This document shows, piece by piece, positions 6,403-14,633 of a stretch of DNA of 23,223 bases. The stretch lies in IMG/VR virus record IMGVR_UViG_3300020180_001414, positions 1-23,223 of that record, one strand, 5' to 3'. The translations under genes were made by a program, and so were the position numbers. The notes beneath the pieces are model-generated. The model was not told the origin of the DNA, made no database searches, and was given only the letters and a program-made list of their open reading frames with translations. Each line of letters begins with the position of its first letter. Within the stretch, counting starts at the first letter, position 1. This DNA comes from a virus.

Positions 6403-8499
6403 TTATTCAATTGCAGTTACGAGGTTAGGCATCATGAAGAACAGGTCGACGGCTCCTGTGTTTTTGATCTTGAGCGCTGCTTCGAATCGATTGAGCGGGA
6501 TTCGAACAATCACACCTTCGATGGTTCCTGGCATCGTTTTGTTGTATGTTCCGATCAATTCATCATCCAGATAGACTTCGAAACTGAAGGTCTTATCGGA
6601 CCACGCAACAATTCCGCCATTGATGTTATTGTCAGTAGCCATGAATACCCATCCATTTGTGGTGATTACTGGATCAGCAGCACGCTGGATGTTGTTAGTC
6701 TCGGCAAGTTTCTGCATAAAGTTTGTCTGGTAACTATCATGATCCCAGATACTATGCTGGTAAGGGATATCATTAATGGTCATCTGGTTATTAGTAAGAT
6801 CGAGCGTCATCTTACCGACACGACCTTGAGGTTTATTCCACATCATCCAGTTGTTTGTATCCAACTTTTTGAAGTAAGTAATATTTCCGTCATATACTCC
6901 ATTTCGCATTTCGAGTGTGTGCGAGATAGCAGTTGTATTTGCTGTGATATTGAGCATGACAAACTTTGCTCGATCACGTCCACGATATGGATGAAGTTGC
7001 CCATTGTAGTGGTAATACACGAACTTGTCGGTTGCTACCTGAACGATCTGGTTTGATTTATAAGTAAAACTTCCCTCGTATCCGATTATGATTGAGGCCT
7101 GAATAGTTGGAGTCGTACCAGTCACCGTAATCACTGAAGACTTCACACGCGATGCCGTACTATCCCAGAAGACGAGTTGTGCTTTGTCGATTCCGTTCTG
7201 AACAATGTACGGATATTGTGATGTTGCTTGGTTTACTACTGATCCATAAGACGGAACAGTTCCTGAGATAGTAACCACATAGATCGACAGAGTGGTTCCG
7301 GTGAATACCGCTAGAAGCGCCTTATCGGTATCTAGTTTGCAGAGCTTTTTCCATGTGAAGTTAGTTGCGACAACCTGAACGGCAGTATTTACCGATGCGA
7401 CAGTCCCCGACACTGTAATCGTAGCTGTATGTGTGAAGGTGCTTACCGCATGTCCAAATGTGCAGAGGATTTTGTTTGTGCTTACAAGAACCGCATCAAA
7501 GTTTGAGTCGTATTGATCGAGTGTAGTTATGATTGCCGGAGTTCCCCATGTGATCGTTCCGTTTGTCGCAAGCTGTCCAATGATGACGTAAATACCAGCG
7601 GTTCCTGCTTGCTGTCGATAGAAAAGTGCGAATCGATCATCGCCCATTTCCACTGTGTGGAATGTGATATTGCTTGTGCTTTCTGCAAACGGAGAGGATA
7701 TGGTTGACTGCCACTCAGGTCGCTTGATAAATGACTTGATGTTCATCACATCTATTCGCTTTACCAGTCGATCCAAGTTATTCGGCATGAAAAGCTTTCG
7801 AGTTGCACCTGCAGGAAGCTTGTATTCCTTCATCGGAAAATTCATGACCGCATGTTTGTGCTGCCATAGACGATCATCAGATGCATCTGATTCGCCACCT
7901 CCGTGGTAGTACATTTCACGCACATTGTATTGCTGACCGGAGTTGTTGTTTACGCCTCCATAGTAGTGAGGTTGAATAAATGAGTCTGCATCTGATTCAT
8001 CTGCTCCGGCTACTGTCGTTCCGAGAGTTGCGGCATCCCATTGGTTGCCTGCGCCTACGAGAGATTCACCGAGTACGATTGAGTTACCTGCTACACCTCC
8101 CACTTTTGCCCCAGCGAGAAGTTTTGCTGTGGTCGAACCTGTCTTTGCGAATACCGTAGGATGCAAAGTTGTCTGCGTGGTGTATTGAGAATTTGGTGTT
8201 CCTTCGAGGTTGATCGCTGCGATAAGATTCGCAATTGATTCTTCTTTCGTTACACCGATCTTTACTTGTCCGTCGACACCGGTGAGCGTATTCACAAAGA
8301 CATACGTCTTGGAATCAACGAGTACTGTTTCGCCGTTTGATACATTGAGAGCAAGCGTAAGAGTACCTCTGGCTTTTACTGCCGGATATCGCAACTGTCC
8401 GAGACGATTTACTTCCATCATCATTACTTGAGGGAAGAGCCATTCTCCTTTTGGAGAAACTGCTTGTGGTTTTTTATCTGTAAATAGTGTTACGCTCAT
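6403..8499 (-). CDS. Tail protein with beta module and probable beta-propeller
   Basis: Residues 45-168 form a beta module beginning GETVLVDSKTYVFV and containing NLIAAIN, of the type often embedded in phage capsid and tail proteins. A related module is inserted in the capsid protein of this window. From about 283 to 560 a roughly 50-residue unit recurs, with a signature of acidic/polar residues, Asp-Lys or similar, then alternating hydrophobics (MGDDRFALFY, STNKILCTF, DTDKALLAVF, TDKFVYYHY) and TVSGT-like turns. This suggests five or six propeller blades. The C-terminal 80 residues are beta-rich. Likely a tail fibre or host-recognition protein, from repeats and position. It lies 10 nt after the fibre-like gene. 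Confidence 0.7.
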   Translation of the reverse strand: MSVTLFTDKKPQAVSPKGEWLFPQVMMMEVNRLGQLRYPAVKARGTLTLALNVSNGETVLVDSKTYVFVNTLTGVDGQVKIGVTKEESIANLIAAINLEGTPNSQYTTQTTLHPTVFAKTGSTTAKLLAGAKVGGVAGNSIVLGESLVGAGNQWDAATLGTTVAGADESDADSFIQPHYYGGVNNNSGQQYNVREMYYHGGGESDASDDRLWQHKHAVMNFPMKEYKLPAGATRKLFMPNNLDRLVKRIDVMNIKSFIKRPEWQSTISSPFAESTSNITFHTVEMGDDRFALFYRQQAGTAGIYVIIGQLATNGTITWGTPAIITTLDQYDSNFDAVLVSTNKILCTFGHAVSTFTHTATITVSGTVASVNTAVQVVATNFTWKKLCKLDTDKALLAVFTGTTLSIYVVTISGTVPSYGSVVNQATSQYPYIVQNGIDKAQLVFWDSTASRVKSSVITVTGTTPTIQASIIIGYEGSFTYKSNQIVQVATDKFVYYHYNGQLHPYRGRDRAKFVMLNITANTTAISHTLEMRNGVYDGNITYFKKLDTNNWMMWNKPQGRVGKMTLDLTNNQMTINDIPYQHSIWDHDSYQTNFMQKLAETNNIQRAADPVITTNGWVFMATDNNINGGIVAWSDKTFSFEVYLDDELIGTYNKTMPGTIEGVIVRIPLNRFEAALKIKNTGAVDLFFMMPNLVTAIE

Positions 8500-8509
8500 A
8501 AATTTATTT

Positions 8510-9286
8510 TTAATTTGTTACTTTAGTAATAAGTCGCCCATCGACAGTGGTTATCTTTGATCTCGAAATACCGTCATAGATGGAGTACAGGAAACCATTT
8601 CGGTCGTATTGCATGACATATGTTTTTCCATTCACGTTGTCGTGGATGGACCGAACGCTGTCATCGTCATTTCTGACTACATCCACGTTTTCGAATCCAG
8701 CAGAAATACCCACAAGAGCAGCCGCCATGAGCTGCGACAATGTGACCGGCTGATTTGCAGATACAGCGCTTGGAATAGTCGGAGACTGTGTAAAAGAATT
8801 CTGTCCGGTGAAAACATTGTTAGCTGCAAGTTCTGCTTTATTGGCTAGTGATGAATCAATGTATGCCTTATCGGGAATATGCCGTGGATTACTTAGAGCG
8901 GGCGGAGCATCATACTTGAGAGGCTTTGTTCCGTCGAACGGCTCATCTCCATTGAGAATGTCTACGATAATCTTTAGATTCACGAAATCCGTGAGATAGC
9001 ATTTTGCTCCTGCACGGTGACCATTTAAATTTTGAACTCCCACAACCTGAGCTCCTTGTCGAGAAATACTTATGATATTTGAGATTGCATTACTCGCCAG
9101 ATCGAAGAGGAGATGTTCTTCGTCACCGGTTCCTCGGTCGACAATCATGCAATATTTACCGTTCACTAGGCTGATTACATTCTTATCTAAAATACTTGTG
9201 AGAGCACCTGAAGTAGCACCGTTTGCGAGCTTTGTTGCAAGTGATGTTTCGAAGTTAGCGACTACTTTGGTGAGTTTGCTCGACAT
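8510..9286 (-). CDS. Phage fibre/baseplate-like structural protein
   Basis: The first 110 residues follow a pattern I recognise from many phage structural proteins: SKLTKVVANFETSLATKL, a short beta strand, NGKYCMIVDRGTGDEEHLLF, then a Gly-His-Arg-x-Gly motif and LTDFVNLKIIVDIL. The pattern describes a virion attachment domain. The middle (about 125-185) is low-complexity and helical (PDKAYIDSSLANKAELAANN). The C-terminus (about 195-258) is beta-rich with Asp/Asn/Gly turns. It is the first gene of the block after motif copy 2, and the next gene encodes the propeller protein, so a fibre or fibre-adaptor role is likely. No receptor-binding chemistry is visible. Confidence 0.65.
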   Translation of the reverse strand: MSSKLTKVVANFETSLATKLANGATSGALTSILDKNVISLVNGKYCMIVDRGTGDEEHLLFDLASNAISNIISISRQGAQVVGVQNLNGHRAGAKCYLTDFVNLKIIVDILNGDEPFDGTKPLKYDAPPALSNPRHIPDKAYIDSSLANKAELAANNVFTGQNSFTQSPTIPSAVSANQPVTLSQLMAAALVGISAGFENVDVVRNDDDSVRSIHDNVNGKTYVMQYDRNGFLYSIYDGISRSKITTVDGRLITKVTN

Positions 9287-9317
9287 AATATGAGTATCAG
9301 CTCTAAAAAATGAATAT

Positions 9318-9330
9318 CTGTAGGAATTAC
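9318..9330 (-). promoter_or_regulatory. 13-bp late-region motif, copy 2 (before fibre genes)
   Basis: Exact GTAATTCCTACAG on the minus strand. Its first bases include the TAA stop of the nozzle-like gene, and it ends 31 nt before the ATG of the fibre-like gene. Downstream it shares CATTTTTT and ATACTCA with copy 4 at similar offsets. Inferred promoter or activator site for the tail/ejection block. Confidence 0.7.
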
Positions 9331-11228
9331 TGATTGACCTGCTTGCCGTCCAGGCTCACATGCTCTTTCTGCCTATAAACCTTTGGGAGTTTGTCCTCGT
9401 AGGTCAAAATATCCCAATCGACCGACTCCATTACGCTCACATAGCCGATCCCCTTCGCCAGGAATCGAATACTTCGCCTACGGAACTTGGGAATCTTCAT
9501 CGCCTTGATCTGAAGCTCGTATGGGTACACTTGAGCTGATCCATCGCCTCCGACAGCAGCTTCACCGACCATTGTTGTACCCACACTCGATGGACTTGTG
9601 CGGTTTACGTATGTTCCATCGCCTCGAATCGTTCCGATAAGGGCATATCCACCTCCATCAAAGTCTGCGTACACTTCCACGTATTGAGCAGGATCGATCT
9701 CGCCACGATATCGCAAGCGACGATATTTCTTGAGTCTTCGGACCCCGTACGTTTCGTATTTACTGTCCCAGTTGTTTTGGATGACATAACCATCATCGTC
9801 GAATCCATTCAGGATTTTATAAACTGTTTGAGTGTGGGGACTTCCGCCATACAGCACACCAGAATCTTTTGCAAGCGCTTTCATGCCGTAATTTGAGATG
9901 TCGACTGTATTTTTTACGATATCAATTACAAGTGTGCGGTCGTTCACGATACTCGATTGAGCGCGACACGAGAGAACAATAAATTGTCCGTAGGTTTCCA
10001 TGACTGCATCTGAGTAATCAAATTTCTCCCACGCAAAATGCGGGATGAGTTCAGTTGCAAGGATGTCATCACCGAGTGGATTCTTTTCGAGAACCGTAAG
10101 TTGGGGACGATCGGGATTGGCAGTATTGATGAAGACTACACCTCGGCCGGTTGTCACCACACTCTTTCTTGTAAATACACCTATATTTCTTCGGACCACT
10201 TGGTTGTTGAAAGTCTTATCATCATCCGTGTATTTATGCTGATACGCGCTTTGCTTTTTGAGTGAGTAGTAATTCCCATCAATACCAATGACAAGCTGCT
10301 GGATTGCATCACCACCTTCATCCTGTCGGATCACATCACCCTCACCTGCGAGTCGGGATGCACTGTATGTAAAATCGGCCACACCTTTGCTCGTGCTGTT
10401 TTCCCAGACATAATCTGCTTTTATATTGTTGGCTGAATTTGATGGAACAGTTACGAATGTCACGCTCCATGCACCAGTAATGTAATTTATAGTTCCTACT
10501 CCTCCTGCAGTTCCCTTCAGGTTTCCGTTCTTATCATCAGTAAATATTTCTCCACCCCCATCAGTACACTTGATCGTCACAAGTCCGCAGTTTCGTTTTG
10601 GTTGGCCTGACTTAAATAAAAGCACACCGGAAAATATTGTTTGAGATCCATTTCCGCTTGCAGCATTTTCGTTAGAGACTTGCGTAAAACTCACGCCATC
10701 GCGCTGAACATCGACATAACTTCGATAAAGACTTGTCTGATCTTTAACGATTCCCCATAGATACATTCTCGCCTTATCGATTAGCGGATATCCGCAGAAA
10801 AAGTCGGTTGAAGTATAAAGTTGGATATAGTCGTTAGGATTGGCATTAGCAAATTTGAAAAGACCGCCTGGACCGCCAGCGAACGTCCACGCGCCTGTGA
10901 GTGAGCTATAGTTTGTAAAAATATAGAGATCGGTAGCTCCAAGACCTGAGACCACATCGATCCAATTGAGACCATTGAAATATTGAATTTTCGTAGCAAT
11001 CTTACGCCAAAGAATAGCAATACCGGTACTTTTATAACCGATATGGATCGAGGGGCATGCTCCAGCAACCCCCTCACTTCCGACGGTCACCTTTCCTCTC
11101 GCTAATTCAATACGACCGTCTATAGTTAGCCAATTAAGAGAATCCTTGGCACTGTCTTTAGGCGTGTCTTCATTATCTTCACGATTGTATACTCCCGATG
11201 CGAATTTTTTAATTTCATGATCGGCCAT
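9327..11228 (-). CDS. Putative tail nozzle / tail tubular protein (beta-rich, 633 aa)
   Basis: A large beta-rich protein. The N-terminus combines IKKFASGVYNREDNEDTP, DSLNWLTIDGRIELARGK, and repeated short strands with hydration-type turns such as YKSTGIAILWRKIATKIQYF. This N-terminal pattern recalls podovirus tail-tube or nozzle proteins (P22 gp10 / T7 gp12-like), often built as a beta-propeller. It sits right after the head-tail adaptor gene, the usual position of the nozzle. The identity is inferred from fold-like features and gene order; a generic tail protein is the fallback. The start follows the adaptor-preceding gene order with an AT-rich leader and no SD box, and the stop overlaps motif copy 2. 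Confidence 0.6.
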   Translation of the reverse strand: MADHEIKKFASGVYNREDNEDTPKDSAKDSLNWLTIDGRIELARGKVTVGSEGVAGACPSIHIGYKSTGIAILWRKIATKIQYFNGLNWIDVVSGLGATDLYIFTNYSSLTGAWTFAGGPGGLFKFANANPNDYIQLYTSTDFFCGYPLIDKARMYLWGIVKDQTSLYRSYVDVQRDGVSFTQVSNENAASGNGSQTIFSGVLLFKSGQPKRNCGLVTIKCTDGGGEIFTDDKNGNLKGTAGGVGTINYITGAWSVTFVTVPSNSANNIKADYVWENSTSKGVADFTYSASRLAGEGDVIRQDEGGDAIQQLVIGIDGNYYSLKKQSAYQHKYTDDDKTFNNQVVRRNIGVFTRKSVVTTGRGVVFINTANPDRPQLTVLEKNPLGDDILATELIPHFAWEKFDYSDAVMETYGQFIVLSCRAQSSIVNDRTLVIDIVKNTVDISNYGMKALAKDSGVLYGGSPHTQTVYKILNGFDDDGYVIQNNWDSKYETYGVRRLKKYRRLRYRGEIDPAQYVEVYADFDGGGYALIGTIRGDGTYVNRTSPSSVGTTMVGEAAVGGDGSAQVYPYELQIKAMKIPKFRRRSIRFLAKGIGYVSVMESVDWDILTYEDKLPKVYRQKEHVSLDGKQVNQ

Positions 11229-11231
11229 AAT

Positions 11232-11855
11232 TTATATGAGTTTGAATCTCGCATCGCGCAACTTGAGATTCTTTAGGTATCGCTGGTACTGCACGAAGTT
11301 GTCTTGCATACTGCTTCTCGCCTTCTCGGACTTCTTGATAATTTCTTCATCTATTAGCATGGAGAAAACGACCATAGGATGATATTCGGCTGGAAGTTTA
11401 GGAGATGTTCCGACTGCTATGTCATCAGGGCTGGTCTTATAATCAAATTCATAAGAGGCACCGGAGCCAGGACTTTGCGCAAAGTTTATTTTTCCGTCAG
11501 TCGGATCTACCCAGCACACGTTACTGTAATTGTTGGCATTCCTTTGACCCATCGGGACCACGAGATATGGAGACCTGTCGACATAGACCACTTTTGTGAT
11601 CGGCTCCCCGATCGTAGGATCTTCACTATAGTTTTCCATTAATTCATCAAAGTCGGATGGAGGAGTAATCTTGCCATCGCTTTCTACACTTCCGGATTTC
11701 TTTCGTCGCAAAAACTCCCACGGCTGTTCCATGTAAATAAGCCGCAGTTTATCGTTTGCAATAATAAGCTCCTCATCGCTCGACAAATCCGTAGTGTCGT
11801 CGGTGTAGAGTTCGAAACGCTCGATGATTTGTTGTCCGATGAGTGGTGTTGCCAT
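11232..11855 (-). CDS. Head-tail adaptor protein (P22 gp4 / T7 gp11-like), putative
   Basis: A 207-residue protein with a helical N-terminus (QQIIERFELYTDDTTDLSSD), a central stretch of short beta strands, and a long C-terminal helix (YHPMVVFSMLIDEEIIKKSE onward) with a basic tail. Helix, beta insert and C-terminal helix in this order suit the gp4/gp11 connector family that binds under the portal ring. It is the second gene after scaffold and capsid, before the nozzle-like gene. I chose ATG 11855 (MATPLIGQQ) over ATG 11894 because the longer start lies inside a 17-bp hairpin and its extra 13 residues look non-coding. An AATATAAAAATT tract precedes the chosen start. Confidence 0.65.
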   Translation of the reverse strand: MATPLIGQQIIERFELYTDDTTDLSSDEELIIANDKLRLIYMEQPWEFLRRKKSGSVESDGKITPPSDFDELMENYSEDPTIGEPITKVVYVDRSPYLVVPMGQRNANNYSNVCWVDPTDGKINFAQSPGSGASYEFDYKTSPDDIAVGTSPKLPAEYHPMVVFSMLIDEEIIKKSEKARSSMQDNFVQYQRYLKNLKLRDARFKLI

Positions 11856-11866
11856 AATTTTTATAT

Positions 11867-11914
11867 TCCAGTGCCAGAAGCAGTCCCGTTGCAAGTGCTG
11901 CTTCTGGCACTGGA
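11867..11914 (-). other. 17-bp perfect hairpin between capsid and adaptor genes
   Basis: CCAGTGCCAGAAGCAG and CTGCTTCTGGCACTGG, plus one further T-A pair, flank a 14-nt loop. No U-run follows, so it is not a standard terminator. It starts 30 nt after the capsid stop and ends 11 nt before the adaptor ATG. It could be an mRNA-processing or stabilising element that keeps capsid expression above its neighbours, or a partial attenuator (inference). Confidence 0.75.
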
Positions 11915-11944
11915 CCCCAGCGTGAGCTGAGGACAGTGCAGTGT

Positions 11945-13147
11945 TTAAGACTGAAGAAGAACGTCGAGGAACTGAGGCTTTCCATCTGCGAAGGTAAAGA
12001 TTCCGTAGATCGCATCTGCGCGGATGATCTTTGCTCGCTGGTATGGGTCATCAACCATTTCCATTTCGGCGAGGTCTTGAATGACCACGTCGATCGCACC
12101 TTTCTTACCGTAGTAAGCATGAACGAGGTTTTTGGTAACTGTGTACGTAGCGTTTCCGCCGAATACAAGTCGACCTGAACCAGTTCCGGTAATTGTGATG
12201 GTATCGGCCGCATCACTATCGACTGCAGCAATCTGGAGATCAACCCAGTTGGACTGATCGTAGCCAGGATCAGTGTCAGTCCATGCAACATACTTCACGC
12301 CTGCGGTACCAGATATCTGGTGAATCGCATCGATGAGATTGTCTCGAGTTGCATCGACACCCGCTTCGATAAGCACGTTACCTGGCGTAGTACCAATTGC
12401 TACTACGAAGGTGTACACGAATCCGTTGACAGAGAATGTCTGAGCAGCGGTTGGGTTGGCTGCCATCGTGATCACTGCTTCTGCAAGCAAGTTCTCGGAG
12501 AGGTAAAGCTCCGCACCGCCGACAGGACCGGCATAACCGTTCTTGAAGGCGGCAGCAGCGAGGTCAATGTTTTTAGACATGACGTACTGCTCGATCACCG
12601 ATCCACCGTAGCTGTCGAGGACAAGCGCGAGACTGGTGAGGTCCTGGTTTGCCTTTCGGAGCTTGGCACGTCCTTGAGCCAAAAGCTGAGGGATATTTGT
12701 AGTGGAGAGAGTAATCGCCACACCAGATGAAGTCATCGTGGTAAGGTCGCCGGTGTCGAATGTTTGCTGCGCATTTTTCACTTGCGCAAACACATCGGCA
12801 TCGATGTATCGAGATAGTTTCTTGGCTACTTCGGCACCGATAGTCTCTGCCGGATTCAGTGGGCCTGCTTGAATCATTTCTTTCTTCGAGACTCGAAAGT
12901 CCGCACCCTTGTTCTTATTTACAAGCAAGGTTTCGCCGGAGTCATTGAGCTGGTCAATAGTTCGGTTCACGCCGATCGTAATGTTTCGAATACGAATCGG
13001 TGCAAGAGAATACTTCACACGCTTGACGCTCGCTCCGTACTCGAGTTTCTTCTCGAGGCGTGTGTTGGCGATCTCCATCGCCACGAGCACTTTATCGAAT
13101 ACCGCTTGATAGGCGTTATCGAACTGTTCTTTGAATACTGCTAACAT
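11945..13147 (-). CDS. Major capsid protein with inserted beta module
   Basis: Forms the icosahedral shell. The protein has 400 residues, with a helical N-terminus (FKEQFDNAYQAVFDKVLVAME), a coat-like region with GASVKRVKYSLAPIRIRN, and a central helix/strand region (ETIGAEVAKKLSRYIDADVF; LALVLDSYGGSVIEQYVMSK). About residues 225-336 are a beta-rich insertion (TFSVNGFVYTFVVAIGTTPG, then NLIDAIHQ and DTITITGTGSG) resembling surface modules on other capsids. The fold then resumes with the C-terminal strand MEMVDDPYQRAKIIRADAIY. The preceding gene encodes a scaffold-like protein and the portal lies further upstream. HK97-fold membership is inferred from this context; the coat role itself is well supported. 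Confidence 0.85.
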   Translation of the reverse strand: MLAVFKEQFDNAYQAVFDKVLVAMEIANTRLEKKLEYGASVKRVKYSLAPIRIRNITIGVNRTIDQLNDSGETLLVNKNKGADFRVSKKEMIQAGPLNPAETIGAEVAKKLSRYIDADVFAQVKNAQQTFDTGDLTTMTSSGVAITLSTTNIPQLLAQGRAKLRKANQDLTSLALVLDSYGGSVIEQYVMSKNIDLAAAAFKNGYAGPVGGAELYLSENLLAEAVITMAANPTAAQTFSVNGFVYTFVVAIGTTPGNVLIEAGVDATRDNLIDAIHQISGTAGVKYVAWTDTDPGYDQSNWVDLQIAAVDSDAADTITITGTGSGRLVFGGNATYTVTKNLVHAYYGKKGAIDVVIQDLAEMEMVDDPYQRAKIIRADAIYGIFTFADGKPQFLDVLLQS

Positions 13148-13192
13148 ATGAGGAATAAATTAAGTGAATAAATTTACCCTCTCAGAAATCAT

Positions 13193-14038
13193 TTACTTCG
13201 AGCGATGACGTGAGCGATGAGTCAGGCGATCAATCAGGCCGTCCTGGTATTTTTCGAATTCCTGTCCACCACGTTCGCGGGATTCAGCAATGCGTTTATG
13301 ATCGTCCTCGGATGGTTTCGTATAGTCCGGTTCCTTCTGATGGTTACTGCCTTGTGAGCTGTATCCTTCCATTCCTGGTTCCGGCTTTACTACATCGCCA
13401 TAGAGTTCCTCGAGAATTTCTTCCATCGTGCGGCTGAGGTTTTCCTCGCTCGACATGATGTATTTCTTCACGGCTTCCTTTTTAGCGACTTTTCCAAGCT
13501 CGGGATTATCTGCAATCACTCGCTCGAACTCTTTCGAGATCGCACCAGTGATTTGCGCATTGTTGATTTCCTTTGACTGAGCTTCCGTCTTCTTCTTGAT
13601 ATCTTTGATATCTGAAAGGTACTCGTCTTCGAATTGCTTCTTGGACTTTGAGAGGAGTGCGTTCGCCAGCTTTCGTGTGAACTCTGGATCTGCACTTCCT
13701 TCGATGAGCGCTTCGACTTCGTCTTTAGCGTCTTCACCGCGCGAACCTCCTTTCTTGATCTGCTCCTGCAAATCTTTGATGGTAGGAATGACCTCGTCAC
13801 GGATCATTTTTTTCATCTCACGATTCTCTTTCTTGAGGTCGACTATGAGACTGTCTCGGTCGTCACCCTCTTTAGGCTTTCCGCCTTTTGAATCGTCAGC
13901 TCCTGCAACTTGTGCAATCGATTGACCATTTGAAGGGTTGTTGTCTTTACCACCCTGATCGGCTGGCTTTTGGTCCCCTGTAGCTTTTCCTGACTTGTCG
14001 TCTGCGGGTGCTGATTCCTGGTTGTGTGGTTTTGGCAT
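13193..14038 (-). CDS. Putative scaffolding protein
   Basis: A 281-residue, extremely hydrophilic protein. The N-terminal 75 residues are disordered (Lys/Asp/Gly/Gln-rich). A coiled-coil-like segment follows (DLKKENREMKKMIRDEVIPT onward, about 75-105), then a helical middle part, and the C-terminus ends in a basic stretch RLTHRSRHRSK. Charge, coiled coil and a basic C-terminal helix directly before the capsid gene are the hallmarks of scaffolds that drive procapsid assembly and leave before packaging. ATG 14038 is chosen over 14068 because the earlier one lies in a hairpin, while AAATAAAAACGTT precedes the chosen codon. There is no visible protease domain. Function is from composition and position. 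Confidence 0.7.
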   Translation of the reverse strand: MPKPHNQESAPADDKSGKATGDQKPADQGGKDNNPSNGQSIAQVAGADDSKGGKPKEGDDRDSLIVDLKKENREMKKMIRDEVIPTIKDLQEQIKKGGSRGEDAKDEVEALIEGSADPEFTRKLANALLSKSKKQFEDEYLSDIKDIKKKTEAQSKEINNAQITGAISKEFERVIADNPELGKVAKKEAVKKYIMSSEENLSRTMEEILEELYGDVVKPEPGMEGYSSQGSNHQKEPDYTKPSEDDHKRIAESRERGGQEFEKYQDGLIDRLTHRSRHRSK

Positions 14039-14050
14039 AACGTTTTTATT

Positions 14051-14071
14051 TCGATGGTTTCGCCCCATCGA
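14051..14071 (-). other. Hairpin in the scaffold-gene leader
   Basis: TCGATGG and CCATCGA form a 7-bp stem with a 7-nt loop, 12 nt before the scaffold ATG at 14038. It sits in a 133-nt leader that begins at motif copy 3. A second 7-bp inverted repeat (AGAGCAT at 14090-14096, ATGCTCT at 14139-14145) encloses a smaller GAGG/CCTC hairpin. This is structured 5' UTR of unknown function. Confidence 0.5.
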
Positions 14072-14171
14072 TGCTCGGTTGTGGAACGCAGAGCATTAGC
14101 GCAATTAACCTTTTTATTAATAAGAGGTTGGCCCCTCTATGCTCTAAGTGTGTTGGAGAAAAAATGTATAA

Positions 14172-14184
14172 CTGTAGGAATTAC
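14172..14184 (-). promoter_or_regulatory. 13-bp late-region motif, copy 3 (before scaffold/capsid block)
   Basis: Exact GTAATTCCTACAG on the minus strand, lying 10 nt after the intrinsic terminator that ends the portal block. A terminator followed at once by this motif is the strongest local argument that the motif starts transcription. The scaffold ATG is 133 nt downstream. CATTTTTT follows 6 nt after the motif, as in copy 2. Confidence 0.75.
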
Positions 14185-14194
14185 TTTCAGCATG

Positions 14195-14224
14195 AAAAAA
14201 CCACCGGTCCATCCGGTGGTTTTT
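14195..14224 (-). terminator. Intrinsic terminator of the portal block
   Basis: CCACCGG and CCGGTGG form a 7-bp GC-rich stem with a 5-nt loop. On the minus strand an A-run precedes it and TTTTTT follows, as in a rho-independent terminator; the A and T runs also make it workable in both directions. It begins 13 nt after the stop of the 131-residue gene and ends just before motif copy 3. Confidence 0.92.
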
Positions 14225-14237
14225 CTTTAGAATTTCT

Positions 14238-14633
14238 TTACTTCGCTAGGCTACCCGCAGCGCTTGGACGCTTTCTTGAAAGTTCATCGAGCAAGGTATC
14301 AAGGTCTTCATCCGCCCCAACGAAACGTCTGAGCATCTGCACCGATGCTTCAAAACGAGCAACAACGGAGATCAGCTTTCCGAGCTCCGGAGTGTCATGA
14401 AGCACTGCAAAGAGCTCATTCATTGCCTTGCGAGATTCGTTTTGCAGACGATCAATCGTGTCCTTGCCGGCTGGAGTCTTAGACCATGAGAGCAGATCAC
14501 TTGTTACATCGATTGCTTTGTTAATTTCCTCAACCTCAGCATCTTCAGCTAGCTGCTGTTCTTGCTGCACTTCTTGTTCTGCATTATGAGGACCAGTAAG
14601 GGCAGATTCTGATTGTGTTTCTTCTTCGCTCAT
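14238..14633 (-). CDS. Hypothetical acidic phage protein (131 aa)
   Basis: Not recognised. The first 40 residues are acidic and rich in Glu/Gln, likely disordered. The rest is predicted helical, with SKTPAGKDTIDRLQNESRKA and a hydrophobic helix near KLISVVARFEASVQMLRRFV. Its ATG overlaps the stop of the previous gene as ATGA, which suggests translational coupling. It is the last gene of the portal block, just before the terminator. A small structural or assembly role is possible from position only. Confidence 0.75.
   Translation of the reverse strand: MSEEETQSESALTGPHNAEQEVQQEQQLAEDAEVEEINKAIDVTSDLLSWSKTPAGKDTIDRLQNESRKAMNELFAVLHDTPELGKLISVVARFEASVQMLRRFVGADEDLDTLLDELSRKRPSAAGSLAK

Noticed and set aside
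13781-13793. Degenerate copy of the 13-bp motif (GGTAGGAATGAC) inside the scaffold gene
   Set aside because: It has several mismatches, lies within coding sequence, and precedes no gene start.
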